From: Pyxicephalus adspersus
Lineage: Eukaryota > Chordata > Amphibia > Anura > Pyxicephalidae
Direction of reading: 5' to 3'
Length of the DNA stretch: 64,000 nucleotides
NCBI RefSeq assembly: GCF_032062135.1
Contig: NC_092859.1
Location: 104,850,695 to 104,914,694 of the forward strand
Shown here piece after piece: positions 26,701-37,823 of this stretch. The number at the start of each line of letters is the position of its first letter. Position 1 is the stretch's first letter. The notes below the pieces were generated by a model. It was not told the DNA's origin and searched no databases. It saw only the letters and a list, made by a program, of their open reading frames with translations. The position numbers and the translations under genes are program-made.

Positions 26701-27433
26701 CGTTGGTCACCAACCTTTCAGACCTCACAGACCACTAAATTCAGTTTTAAATCCTGCGGACCATTATTATGATTTGTTTTTAAAAGATAAATACATTTGT
26801 AAAACAATGATCTTCCTAATGGTGCTGACGAGGCCTGTGGGGGCTCTGATTCATTGATCAGCTCACAGTTAAGTGAAGTATTACTATTATTATTATCCTT
26901 GGTTGCATTACCTTTGGCAATACTAAAGAAATGCAAAATATTCATTTTCTCACTCATTATTTCATCCAAATCTAAAACCAAACAAGAAATGATAGGTATG
27001 AAAGTCAAACGACCATCAAATATAACAGGTAAAGAAAATACACAGTTAAGGTCATAGCCTAAAAGCATCTAAGAAATAAATAAAATAAAACAATCGGATG
27101 AGAATCTTGTATTCGCAGAGCACGGAGAGTGTTGTAATGATGGAAACAATACTGAAGCGTACGGCTCTGCAACGGTTTCCTCATACAACAAATAAGACTA
27201 CAATGACGTCACGCTGCACTTTCCTTGTTTTTCCATCTCTGGTACCGTTAGTAAATTTTGTGCAATATAAAGGTGAAAATTGTCATTCAGAATATAAAAA
27301 TATATATGAATATTGTTTTTGTTTTATTATTAATAAAAATTACAAATAATGTCCAAATTTTTCTGTAGACCACACCACCAAAATGTTCTTGCGGACCACC
27401 AGCAGTCCACGAACCACTGGTTGGCGATCACTG
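26701..27433 (-). mobile_element. hAT element, internally deleted, with exact 8-bp target duplication
   Basis: GTATATTT lies at 26693-26700 and again at 27434-27441, an exact 8-bp duplication as expected for hAT transposons. Terminal repeats are CGTTGGTCACCAACC on the left and the complement of CAGTGATCGCCAACC on the right. A related copy starts at 49920. The element keeps the first part of a transposase-like frame (26718-26957) but lacks the rest. Confidence 0.85.
26718..26957 (-). pseudogene. Probable transposase N-terminus retained in the hAT element
   Basis: From the ATG at 26957 the frame reads MSEKMNILHFFSIAKG, then DNNNSNTSLNCELINESE and SSAPLGRSLFYK, and runs into the terminal region. 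The second copy at 49920-50381 keeps MSEKK and NNSNTSHNRELINQS in the equivalent place before a stop. Conservation of the same reading frame start in both copies suggests it descends from the transposase start of an autonomous parent, with the BED/catalytic parts deleted. The family assignment rests on the element's ends, since these residues carry no known catalytic motif. Confidence 0.5.
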
Positions 27434-27444
27434 GTATATTTGGT

Positions 27445-27785
27445 ACATTATAGTGTACCCAATATTCTTACAACAAAGTGAACCCCCTAAACCTAATATA
27501 GAGATTTTTTCTAAAGCCACATCCCCAAATAGTCTATAGCAGAACAAAGTACCAGAGAGTTTAGCGAAAGTGGGACTTTTGTAGGCAAAACCACTAAAGT
27601 ATTAAAAATAAAAAATTACAAATTTATTTTTTTCTCTAAAGATCATGATACACAAAGTCATGATACAAAGTGAATTCATTTGACCCTAGTTAATTGTTTT
27701 AGATTTAGCGAACCCTCTAGAAATATCACCATGGAAAATTTTCTCTAGAGGAAGACTGGTTTCATTTGACGTGTTTCGGAGGATT
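27445..27785. other. Intronic DNA with a CTCTAGA palindrome
   Basis: No gene. CCTCTAGAAA (27713-27722) and TTTCTCTAGAGG (27740-27751) form an imperfect inverted repeat just before the hairpin at 27786; GACGTGTTTCGGAGG follows. Confidence 0.4.
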
Positions 27786-27840
27786 AAGAGTAGAGCCTCC
27801 ATCCTCCATGGTCACCTAGGAGGATAGAGGCTCTACTCTT
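27786..27840. repeat. Near-perfect 22-bp hairpin with 11-base loop
   Basis: The left arm 27786-27807 (AAGAGTAGAGCCTCCATCC plus TCC) and the right arm 27819-27840 (GGAGGATAGAGGCTCTAC plus TCTT) pair at 21 of 22 positions. It may be the core of a small palindromic element or a transcribed hairpin; function is not known. Confidence 0.85.
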
Positions 27841-29548
27841 TATCTTTGGAGTAAGGACTACTATTGTTGTCTATCTCCCTAGCCATTTGCAATAAATAAA
27901 TTAACATAAACCTAACCCCATTCACAGATTAAATAGGTAGGACTACCATGGCAGCAAACATTTTAGAAGCACACAGGGCCACTATGGATGTCATACATGA
28001 CCCTACTACTATAATACAGTATTACTCTTTGCCACCTTTATGATTATTACTACAGTGCACATTCCGCAAAACAAAATAATTTCTCACATGTGCTTGTATA
28101 ATGCACAGTTTGAATTTTTGCTATGTCGTACCAGTGTTAACATTGAATACATATTCAGCAATGTGATTTTTACAATCTCAAACATGGTTTTGTTCTTTAT
28201 AAGTTTACAAATAGAAGAGACGAAGAGAAATGAAATCAAAGCAAATCCACGTGGACAGCTTGTTGTGAATGGTCACAACCAGCACGATGCAGTAAGCACG
28301 ACAAGGGACAAAGTTAAAATGTCTATGCAAGTGTCAACTACCACAGCTGTTGGTGGGAAAACTAATATTTACACCTAATTTAACAATCCAAACTGTGTGA
28401 AATAGCCAGAAGCTGTGTTTTCTTTAGATTAATAACGAATAACCCAAAGGATTGTAAAGTCAAAGCACATAGAAAGAAACAGCGAAAGCTTCAGTAGTGC
28501 ATCTCATCAAATTCATGACAGTGTATCCAGAGAGAGGTTATTTTATCTTCAAAGTGACACTTTGTGAATGTTGTTCACTGAACCAGACAGCCACTATGGT
28601 GTATGTACTTACATTTCTCTCGTTCTCTATACAGAAAATGAGAGCATTAACCTTTAAAATATGTATCTTCAAATTCCACTTATTTTTGAGTCGAGGGATA
28701 GATATGCATTTCACACTGAATAATTTACTTTATGCATTAACAAACACACCGCAAACCAATGCAAAGCCTTGTCAGTAAGAAAACATAATGTTTAGTATAT
28801 ACATAGCATGCTTGCATGATTCTTCTCGTGCATGCAAAACTCAGTAAGCAGTTGCAAAAAACAATTACAAAACCCAATCAAACCCAGCTTTCAGAAGATT
28901 CTTTGAGTTTTAAAATAACTCTAGTTAGTAGGTTTAAACTAACATTAAAAGGAAGGAAAATGAAGGAAAAATGTAGTAAAAATGTCTGCAGTTCTTGTAA
29001 GTTGTACCTGCAGTCTCAGAGCATGCATGTTTCCTAGCAACTATATGCGTCGTTAAGGTCTGATCGCAAGACTGCGCAGGAGCTCATTATGTTGCACACA
29101 ACATCTATGTTACTCTGAGCTTTAAAGTATATTTATAATTGAGATGTCTTTTAATTGAGTTTTAATAGATAGCGTTAACTAAACAAAACTTGCTTGTATA
29201 CCTGTATATGGGGCAAAATGAATTACATTTATTTTATAGCCTTCAGATACAAAACAGTTGGATTAAATAGGCTAGAAGGTGACCCAAGGACAGGACTATG
29301 AATCTGTGCTATGAAAATACCACTACACAGAGAAAACACAACTAAGCTGAAAAACAGAAGTGCCAAATGCAGAAAAGTTGAAGAAACTCTTATCGATGCA
29401 TTGACAGATAGTAAAATACATGTATTTGTATTTTATTTCTTTTTACTTGTGGCTGTATGTTTAAAGTAATCACTAGTGTGACAGGAAAATGTTATTATTG
29501 CCACAGGAGTTCTGATTAGTCTGTCATATCTAGAGAATATAACTGTAC
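27841..29548. other. AT-rich intronic DNA, no gene seen
   Basis: Frames such as 28040-28378 and 28497-28778 have no recognisable protein features. No clear mobile element. Confidence 0.5.
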
Positions 29549-29977
29549 CTACAAATTGTTTGCCTGGCTGTTTAAAGTGGAACTAATCTCTTGAACCATT
29601 TTTTCCTCGCTCTCTGTCAATGTCAGCAATGGCGCCTGATCTCTCCCCATGTGCAAAATTAGGTGCAGATAGGTGTCTCTCAAAACACGACAACCTGACA
29701 CCGATCGTGCTATGGTCATTTGTGAGATAATGCACGGGGTCATTTGCATTTGTGGAAAACCCCTGATGACAAAACCCCCAAACTTATGCATGCAAAAAAG
29801 GAGAATGGTCACTGCCACCAGTATCTTTTCAAACTCCTTGCAGTTTAAGGCACCAAAATAGCCTGATTTTACCCTGCTAACTCTAAATAATCCTGATTTT
29901 GATTTTAACCTGTTAACTCTACATAATACACTGGATAAGAAAGAGTTAAGTTCACATTTTAATAAAGTAAATACCAC
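29549..29977 (-). repeat. Repeat-like 142-codon open frame, probably not a gene
   Basis: The minus-strand frame is the longest low-gap ORF outside the satellites, but its C-terminal end lies on TTTAAAGTGGAACTA (29572-29586), the terminal motif of the AGTGGAACT repeat family seen at 61588. The predicted protein has no recognised domain. It is best read as an old non-autonomous element with a chance open frame. Confidence 0.4.
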
Positions 29978-30261
29978 AGTGTTAAAAACAAATGTCCATT
30001 ATGTGAATGGAATTCTATTTTACAGTGAATTCCAAGGTTACAGCACTATTCATGAATTTTTAGTGATGCATACAAAAGCGAATAAATCAGCTCGGTACAC
30101 TGGTTCATACGAGGCAATTTTTTAGTTTTTTAGGAAAAAGGTTTGTAGGAAAACCAGTAGCTAGTGGAAATACAGAGAATTTGGTCAACTGGGTCTACAT
30201 TTTTAATATTAAAAAAAATCACATTTTTATACTGGTGACAGGGATGCCAATTGCATACATT

Positions 30262-30288
<27 letters not shown>
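30262..30288. repeat. (TA)n microsatellite
   Basis: About 27 bases of alternating TA. Confidence 0.95.
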
Positions 30289-30292
<4 letters not shown>

Positions 30293-30989
30293 AAGTTTAC
30301 ATGTCAACAAATCATATCATTATGTTTTGGGACTTGGGAGACATATTTATTAAATTGGAGTATTTTGTAATCAAGCAGTAAACAGGACAGTACTGAAGTT
30401 TGCTTAAGAGGGCTCTCGTATTTATAAATGTGTAAATAAATTGCACAACTTCAGAATGATTTCATTTAAATTAATGCTTTAAATCCAGTCATGTCTGCGG
30501 TTTGTGAAGTTAGTCATGTGAAAAATTGCCTGGCAAAACATGGCTGAATTTAAATATTTTAAGTTAGGTATTATTTATTTTTGATAATTGTTGACAATTT
30601 TAAAGGGAATGAACACAGCTCCATTGGTCTAACTGTTACCCAAAGGAGCCAGCTACTCGGACAAAAATGTTTTAAAGGTATTTGCAAAATAATAAAAGTA
30701 ACTATCTTATAAAACTTTCCAGTGCTCTAATATGCTACAATAAAAATCAACTTTAACTAGGAAGTTTCTGCTTGACCCTATCAATTTATTTCTATTGATC
30801 TACCTCTTTACTGCTCAACCAGGATGTTTTTAATAGTGACTGAACAAACTTGCCAATTGTCTTTACCTTTTTGGTTCTCAGATGAAACAAAGGGCTTTAT
30901 GCCAATGCAAGACACTTTTTTCAGCTATATGACCATACATTTTCCAAATTTATTTTACTATAAATAACTTTCAAAACACTTTCCCTTGC

Positions 30990-31597
30990 TCCTAGTATGA
31001 TGCTTGACCATCAAAAAAAACCCTGGCTAACGAGCTACCCCTCGAACCATTGGCCAATGGTTAAGGAGAGTGACAGATATTTATCACATAGAAGAAATGA
31101 TGGCATCCGGAGAAAGCAAGATAGAGAAACTTACACAAACCTGGCTTTATTGGATCCAGTTCTGTACCACCGCAGAATATAGTTCATTGTTGTCATCACA
31201 AACATCACCTGATAATTTTATGTTGCCACCTTCTGTTTTTTCTGGTGTTTTTCTCTATTTTGGCCATGTACCAATAACAATGTCATATTGTTATATCCTT
31301 TCCCCTCCCCCCTACCTTCCCTTGCCACAGTTTCTCAAGTTTTATCTTTTTAAGCTCCTTCTTTTTTTTTCTTTCCTTCCTCAACACTAAAAATAAAAGG
31401 TAATGGGACACATAGGTTGTGCGGATTATACTGTACAGTTATAGGTTTACTATTATGTTTCTGATGTCAGGACATTCTTGGAAACTATGAAAATGTATGT
31501 TTTTTTGTTTGATTTGATTGCTGTATAATTGTTCTCACATGTCTATATGTGTACTGCTGGTTTTGTCTTAATAATAAATATTTATAAAAAAAAAAAA
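30990..31597 (+). mobile_element. 5'-truncated L1-type LINE 3' end with poly(A)
   Basis: Frames at 30997-31182 and 31070-31170 read WLTSYPSNHWPMV and then IYHIEEMMASGESKIEKL, TQTWLYWIQF. This resembles the C-terminus of L1-type ORF2 (small hydrophobic/Trp residues, an xxMEExxx helix, and a final W..W). A pyrimidine-rich 3' UTR (31290-31385: CCCCTCCCCCCTACCTTCCC, TTTTTTTTCTTTCC) follows, then AATAATAAATATTTATAAA and 12 A residues ending at 31597. Target duplications were not resolved. Confidence 0.6.
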
Positions 31598-34500
31598 GAA
31601 AGACCCCAACTCTCTATTTTTGGCACTGCTAACCTAAAGCTAGAATGTTGAGGCAGAGAGGTCTACAGGAGTTTAATCATCACTGACCACCCAATGGTCA
31701 AAGAGAATGGTGCTGGAGAAACATCAGTAGCAAGAAGGAAGCCATGGGGAATGCAGGTTCTGGGACCATCATCAATGGAGGATTCCAAGATGATATGCCT
31801 AGCATACTTGACAACTTATGGCAAAAGCTCATCCACACCAATTAGTTTGTTACTGCTTTAATCAGCCTTATTGTTTACAATTTGAATTGGATCTTATAGA
31901 GAAGTAACCACTTGATTTCATTGCTGCAATTTCCTTTTATTTTGGTGGGATTGGGAGACATTTGTTATTTAAATGACACAATTTGTTGCTAATTAGGCTA
32001 TTTCTCATTCTGCAAAGTCTCTGCTACAGGTTTACAGGCCCTTGTTTGTTTATTCCTGGGCAGCCAAGTGCAACAGTTTGCAAAGTTAATAAAAGTGCTT
32101 AAAATGCAGTAGGAATGTTTACATCCGTTTTTAAAAATGTCTGTGTGGACCCAGCTTAAAGGTGAGAAAGATTTTCTCTCTACACAGGCTGAATTAAGAA
32201 GCGCTAGGCTCACAGTGCTACTTTGAAGCAGTTGAGGGAGGAATTTATGACTCAAACTGATACCCTGTAATTTGTTGCATTATCTGTCTCACCATTACCT
32301 TGCTTAGAGACAAGAGTTAATAAATGCCCCAGAGTATGTCTCATACCTCTCAATTTCCTTTTTTTGCTCCTCTGACTGCAATCAGAAGAAAATAGGAAAC
32401 AGGTCGGAAGACTTTTGGAGGACCTAACTGAGGTTTTATCACTTTCCCACTTCATGGAATAAATAAAACAATTTTCAGTGGAAATTACAGTTTAATCCTA
32501 CTTAATGTAGTCTTCCTGGGGAATTACTATAGCATTATAAATAGCCAGAGTTCACCTAATAATAAGTTCACCTGGCTGCAGATGCAATGTTGTGAATATT
32601 CCTGATAGAATCAGAATGTTTACTGTTGTTTAATGTAGACCAAGAGAGCTTCCACCCACGGCTGGTAGTCATTCAAATATTGGTACCTACAATGTTTTTT
32701 ACATGGCACACACTACCCTCAGGTTCCTTAGACACATTGAAAAGTCACTTCATGCTTGGTGATTCCATGTATACGCAACGGATTGACTTAGAAGGGTTCA
32801 AGTACCATAACTGGGGAGGGCCAGTTAACATAAGCGTGAAAGTTTTATTACAGCAAGGGACAGGTGATGTCCTTAATAAAGCTGTACAGACTTACCTGCC
32901 TGTCTGCAGTCCTCTTTGTAAAGTACACTGGGTATATGCTGGGTAATCTGGAATACCCCCCTAGTTCCCAGGATCGAAAGAACATCTGGTCTGGTCAATC
33001 CAGATTTCTGAAATCTGTAACCCAGAAGAGGATTGGGAGAAGATGGTTGCACTCTTAGCTAAAGTAGCTTAGTGTTGTAGTGAACTATTCCAGTTCTTCT
33101 GATCTGCTTGTATTTAGCAATAAAATTCAGTAAACAAACACATCATTATCTGAATGCAATACCAAAATAATTCCCTTGTAGCATTACATATTCCTTTGGG
33201 GCAATGCCGTTATATAATTCTCCCCTGGGCACGTACCCTTTCCTCAGCACAAAGAGTCCATAATACATAGGTTCTAAACAACTTTTGATTTGCCTTTTAT
33301 TTTCATATAATGCATCCTAAATGTGTGGTTAATAGTTTAAAATTTATTTTTTCCAGTGTTTAGCTGATAATGATAAAAAAAGTGGTAAAAAATGTCAGCG
33401 TGATAAAATAACCAAACCAACTTTTACTGCAACATTTACATACTGTAAAGGTTGCATGCTTACAGAACAACATGGGAATATTTTTACCCTGCGTAAGGTA
33501 AGCAGAGCCCCACTGACACAGACACTGAGGTGCCCTTGCCCTCCTGATAATAGACTGTGAATCCCAATAGGAACAAAATCCAAAAGACTTTTAGCAAATG
33601 AAGCAATTGGCGTAAATTAATATAAACTGTTCATGTAGCTTAATTTAAAGATAGTTCCAGCAATAGCATCAGAAACAGATACTTTTTTTGACAATTTGCT
33701 TTGCTGCCCCTTTATTAAAGCTATTTTTTCATGTGTTCACATAGTTAGTCAACTGTAAAATTACTAATTGCACTTACACTGTTGGAAACTGATCTCTGTG
33801 ATTGGGGAGGATCGAATAACATCCCAAAGTACTTGAATCATCGCTTTTTACAAAAAAGAAACATCACAACCAATGTTTGTAAATCAGAATGGTAAAAAGG
33901 TTTAAAAAAATACAAACGTGTTGGATACAGGTCTGTCATATCTGTAATATATCATAGAAGGGTAAGTCCTAATAAAATACATTTTATTATATATATCAGT
34001 GACTAGCTGTGTTAATTCATCTATAAATAAAATGTAACTAATGTACAAGGGAATTTTTATTGTTTATGGGATAGATAACGGGAATGCAACTAACCGCACC
34101 ACATTCTACTACTCCATGGCACTACATCCCTAAAAAACACCCCAGCCTTCTCCGCTAAGACTTACCAATCATCCTGATCTTGGCTTGTAAAATTTGATCT
34201 TTTGGTGATAATAGATCTGGAGTATTTAAAGCTTCACAATTTCCTAATATTACCAACAATTATTATTATTTTTTCTCACATGACATAACCATGTATTTTG
34301 TTTTCTAACAATAATGCTTGGTGAAAAGCATCCTCCAGTTGATTTTGACTTTCAGCCAGTGCTCCAATGTTCTTGCCCAACAGGCCTACGTCCTTAGCAT
34401 AAGCCAGATATTAAGATGTTCTATTTGGTAATGTCCCACCCGGGTTTTAAAAAACATACAGGACAGGGAGTCATCTTCACCCACTCCAATCAAGTAATAG

Positions 34501-36250
34501 ATTAAATACTGTGCAAAGTGAAAAACAAAAAAACATTGTATACATATTAGAACACATTTGTATTCAGTTCATGATAGGATAATAGTACATACATGCCTTT
34601 AACCACTGAAGAACTGGTGTGGGCATACATGGGTGAATGTTATCTGATACTATTTTCATATCTTAAAGGATTTTTTGTAGGTTTTAAAAAAATCAGAATT
34701 TAAGATTAGGAATCATATGAATCTTGGGTGAGAGTACTTCCAAAAGGTAAATTGTGGGGAAATTTGCATGTATGGCAGATATGGCAGATTTGTACTGCAC
34801 TGACACTGACACAAAAAAGCAAAAGGTTCACTTATATAGAATGCAATCTACAAAAAAAGGTTATCTACTTGTGCATGACACTGCATTACTCCATTATATC
34901 TTTCCTGGCAAATGTGCTGTTTATGGAATATATAATGTATTCCACTGAAGAATACTTTCTTATACCAGTTTGACTGAGCAATAAAGCATTGTGATAACTG
35001 GTACATAAAGACGCAGATGTTGCCGTAATGATTTAAAGAACTCTTTCAGCATTCCTATTGTTTTTGACAGTAATTATCAGTGTGTAAATTTTCATTTACA
35101 AAGTTATGTAAAATGTTCATTTTTAGAGCTAGTGTTCTTTCAGCAGCAATGCCTAATGATTATGTATATCACATTAATGTTCTTTGATCTAATGTTATTT
35201 GGAAAAATAATTGCTTAGTATCTTTGGGTAACATGGGTTTATAAATATTTAGACTTCATTGTACCATGTGATATATAACATCAGAAAAGATATTTATCTC
35301 CAGAGCTCCAGAGAGCATATCTATCTGTCCCACGGCATCACAGTATAAAACAACAATGCACTGGTTACCTTAGTACATGCTTTTCTCCCCTGGTTTCCCT
35401 TTTCAACAGAATACAGATCAGAATGATGTCTGTCCAAAGAGAAAAGAGTTGGCAAATGCTGATGTACTATTACAATTGATATTCTTCTAGATAGAAGACA
35501 GCAGTCTGAATAACAGGAGATTTTTTTACTGAATGTTTGGCAAAATAAAGCTATTCATATGAAAAATGTTTCATAGATAAATGCTGTCAGAAAAATTAAG
35601 CTGTAAGCCAGGTAATTTTTAGTCATTGTTTTTTGGAATAACTATCATTTAACATCTCAATATTCCCATCTTAATCTATTTAATCAAATATGCAAATTAA
35701 TGCAAAACAACTTTCATGTGTCTAAAATGACTGTGTTATATAGTACTGTGCATTCTGACTGAATAATCACTGGTATTTTAGTAGAATGATCAGAGTCAGG
35801 CAAGGCCTTTCTTATGCCAGTGGACTTCCATTGAATAAAATATTAGATAGAACATGAACTGTAATTTGTTTTTAACCTGCAGCACAGTAACCATACAATC
35901 TGCTCTGCATAAAATACAAAATGTAGGGAAGCTCCTTACATCAACATAAAAAATGTTGTATTTTCATTGCTAAGTGGCCAAAACTACCACAGGTAAATCT
36001 TATAAATTGGCATTGGTAGCCAGACCCAAAAATAATCATATAATCATATATAATCAAATAATAATAAAGTAAGAATTGGGGTCCATTTTCTCTTAAATTG
36101 TAGCCAACTTTTACCCAAAATGTGCACATTGGATTCAATTAGAAAATGTGTCAATTTACCGGTAATCGTGATTGATACATTTTTCCTATTAAATCCAGTT
36201 TGTATAGTTTTATGTGTAAAAATACTTTACTAAAGAAGAAAGTTAAGCTC
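31598..36250. other. Intronic DNA, no gene seen
   Basis: Mostly AT-rich, apparently unique sequence. A right-end fragment of the 23674 MITE family is at 32110-32160 (TAGGAATGTTTACATCCG, GTCTGTGTGGACCCAGCTTA). The 106-codon frame at 32626-32946 has no recognisable domain. Confidence 0.5.
32110..32160. mobile_element. Right-end fragment of the AACGTTT-rich MITE family
   Basis: Shares GAATGTTTACATCCGTTTTT and AATGTCTGTGTGGACC with the right end of the element at 23674-24057 in the same orientation. Confidence 0.55.
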
Positions 36251-36406
36251 CCCAATCTGGAATGGATTCCTTCAAAGTAATTTGCTATTTGCAAGTAAAT
36301 GTTTTGAATCATTGGGCAGATCCATTCCAAGTTTGCTGGAACACCCAGCTTCACTGATCAAAGTGTATCCTCTCCAGCCTTGGAGAGCTTTAATAAATAA
36401 GGCCCA
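36251..36406. mobile_element. Palindromic MITE, family P copy 3 (half element)
   Basis: Keeps the centre and right half: AATCTGGAATGGATTCCTTC, TGCTATTTGCAAGTAAATG, GATCCATTCCAAGTTTGCTG, CCTTGGAGAGCTTTAATAAA and GGCCC. The left terminal arm is missing. Confidence 0.7.
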
Positions 36407-36688
36407 ATGCATCAACTGTTTAACAAAAGCATAAGCACACACATAGCAGATTAGCATTTTAGCTAAATTCCCATGGGCGATACTATGGTAATCCCTGGGC
36501 AGTTTACAACCAGCAAGTTGCTGATCAACTACCACAGCCAGGCATTGATATGCCTTTTCACAAGCAATGAGTTTAGACGGAGCTTTTAAGGGTTCCTAGT
36601 GGTTATCAATAACTACTTCAGTAGATTTTGCATACTTCAAACTCTGCTTTCAGTCTTTCTAATATGGCTACAGTTATTTTTATTCTTA

Positions 36689-36974
36689 CACAGTATTTAT
36701 ATAGCACCATCATATTACACAGTGCTGTACAAGTCCATAGTCATGTCACTAGCTGTCCCTCAAAGGGACAATCTAATCTAATTTTGAGGGGGTAGCCAAT
36801 TAACCTAACTACATGTTTTTTGGGATGTGGGAGGAAACCGGAGTACCCAGAGGAAACCCACACAAACACAGGGACAACCTGCAAACTCCATGCAGATAGT
36901 GCCCTGGCCGATAGTCGAACCTGGGACCGAGTGCTGCAAAGATCAGAGAACTTACCTCTGAGCCCCCGTGCTGC
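36689..36974 (-). mobile_element. V-SINE (tRNA-derived head, conserved core, L2-type tail)
   Basis: Read on the minus strand: a tRNA-like head (GCAGCACGGGGGCTCAGAGG, a B-box-like GGTTCGACTATC), the highly conserved core (CATGGAGTTTGCAGGTTG, GGGTTTCCTCTGGGTACTCC, GGTTTCCTCCCACATCCC) and a 3' tail (TGTACAGCACTGTGTAATA, GGTGCTATATAAATACTGTG). The domain order is that of vertebrate V-SINEs. Near full length. A second copy is at 49324. Confidence 0.8.
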
Positions 36975-37180
36975 TCACACAGTTAAATGTGGTTGTGGCT
37001 GTAGTTGTAAAGTGGTTACCACAATGCTTCACAACTATGTGAACTAATCCTTAGCTTGTATTTTACTGGACAAATAGGGACAATGTACAAGTAATCATCA
37101 TAAAAACAAGTTTTACTTTACACTGCCCACCTTCTCCACTCTTTAAATCTCACCATTATACAATAACCATTCTTGTAAAT

Positions 37181-37823
37181 GGCCACATGTCTTCTGACCA
37201 CAAATATAAAGGGGCACATGTCCTCTGAACACAAGTATAGCGGAGCACATGTTCTCTGTCCACAATAAAAAAGGGGGGACATGTTCTCTCAGCACAAATA
37301 TAAGGAGGCACATGTCCACTGACCACAAATATAAAGAGGCACATGTCCACTGACCACAAATATAAGGAGGCACATGTCCACTGACCATATAAGGAGGCAC
37401 ATGTCCACTGACCACAAATATAAAGAGGCACATGTCCACTGACCACAAATATAAGGAGGCACATGTCCACTGACCACAAATAAAAGGAGGCACATGTCCA
37501 CTGACCGTAAATATAAGGAGGCACATGTCCACTGACCGTAAATATAAGGAGGCACATGTCCACTGACCGCAAATATAAGGAGGCACATGTCCTCTAACCG
37601 CAAATATAAGGAGGCACATGTCCACTGACCACAAAAATAAGGAGGCACATGTCCACTGACCACAAAAATAAGGAGGCACATGTCCACTGGCCGCAAATGT
37701 AAGGAGGCACATGTCCTCTCAGCACAAATCAAGGGGCACATTTCTCTCAGCACAAATATAAGGGGGCACATGTCCGCTGACCACAAATGTAAGGAGGCAC
37801 ATGTCCTCTGACTGCCTCTGACA
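37181..37823. repeat. 31-bp minisatellite, about 21 copies
   Basis: The unit contains CACATGTCCACTGACCAC followed by AAATATAAGGAGG. I count about 21 units; one (about 37378) lacks four bases, and the outer units are more diverged than the central ones, as expected for an array that homogenises centrally. The unit has no stop in any minus-strand frame and 31 is not a multiple of 3, so long minus-strand open frames (up to 189 codons) arise with a 31-residue periodicity. These frames are not evidence of a gene. Confidence 0.95.

Noticed and set aside
29549..29977. 142-codon minus-strand frame as a gene
   Set aside because: No recognised domain, and it overlaps the terminal motif of a dispersed repeat family.
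31588..31597. Poly(A) at 31597 as the end of a processed pseudogene
   Set aside because: The upstream sequence reads as an L1-type ORF2 C-terminus and 3' UTR, so a LINE copy explains it better.
37143..37786. Three overlapping minus-strand open frames of 138-189 codons
   Set aside because: They are the three reading frames of a 31-bp minisatellite and share the same repeated residues; periodic structure explains them.
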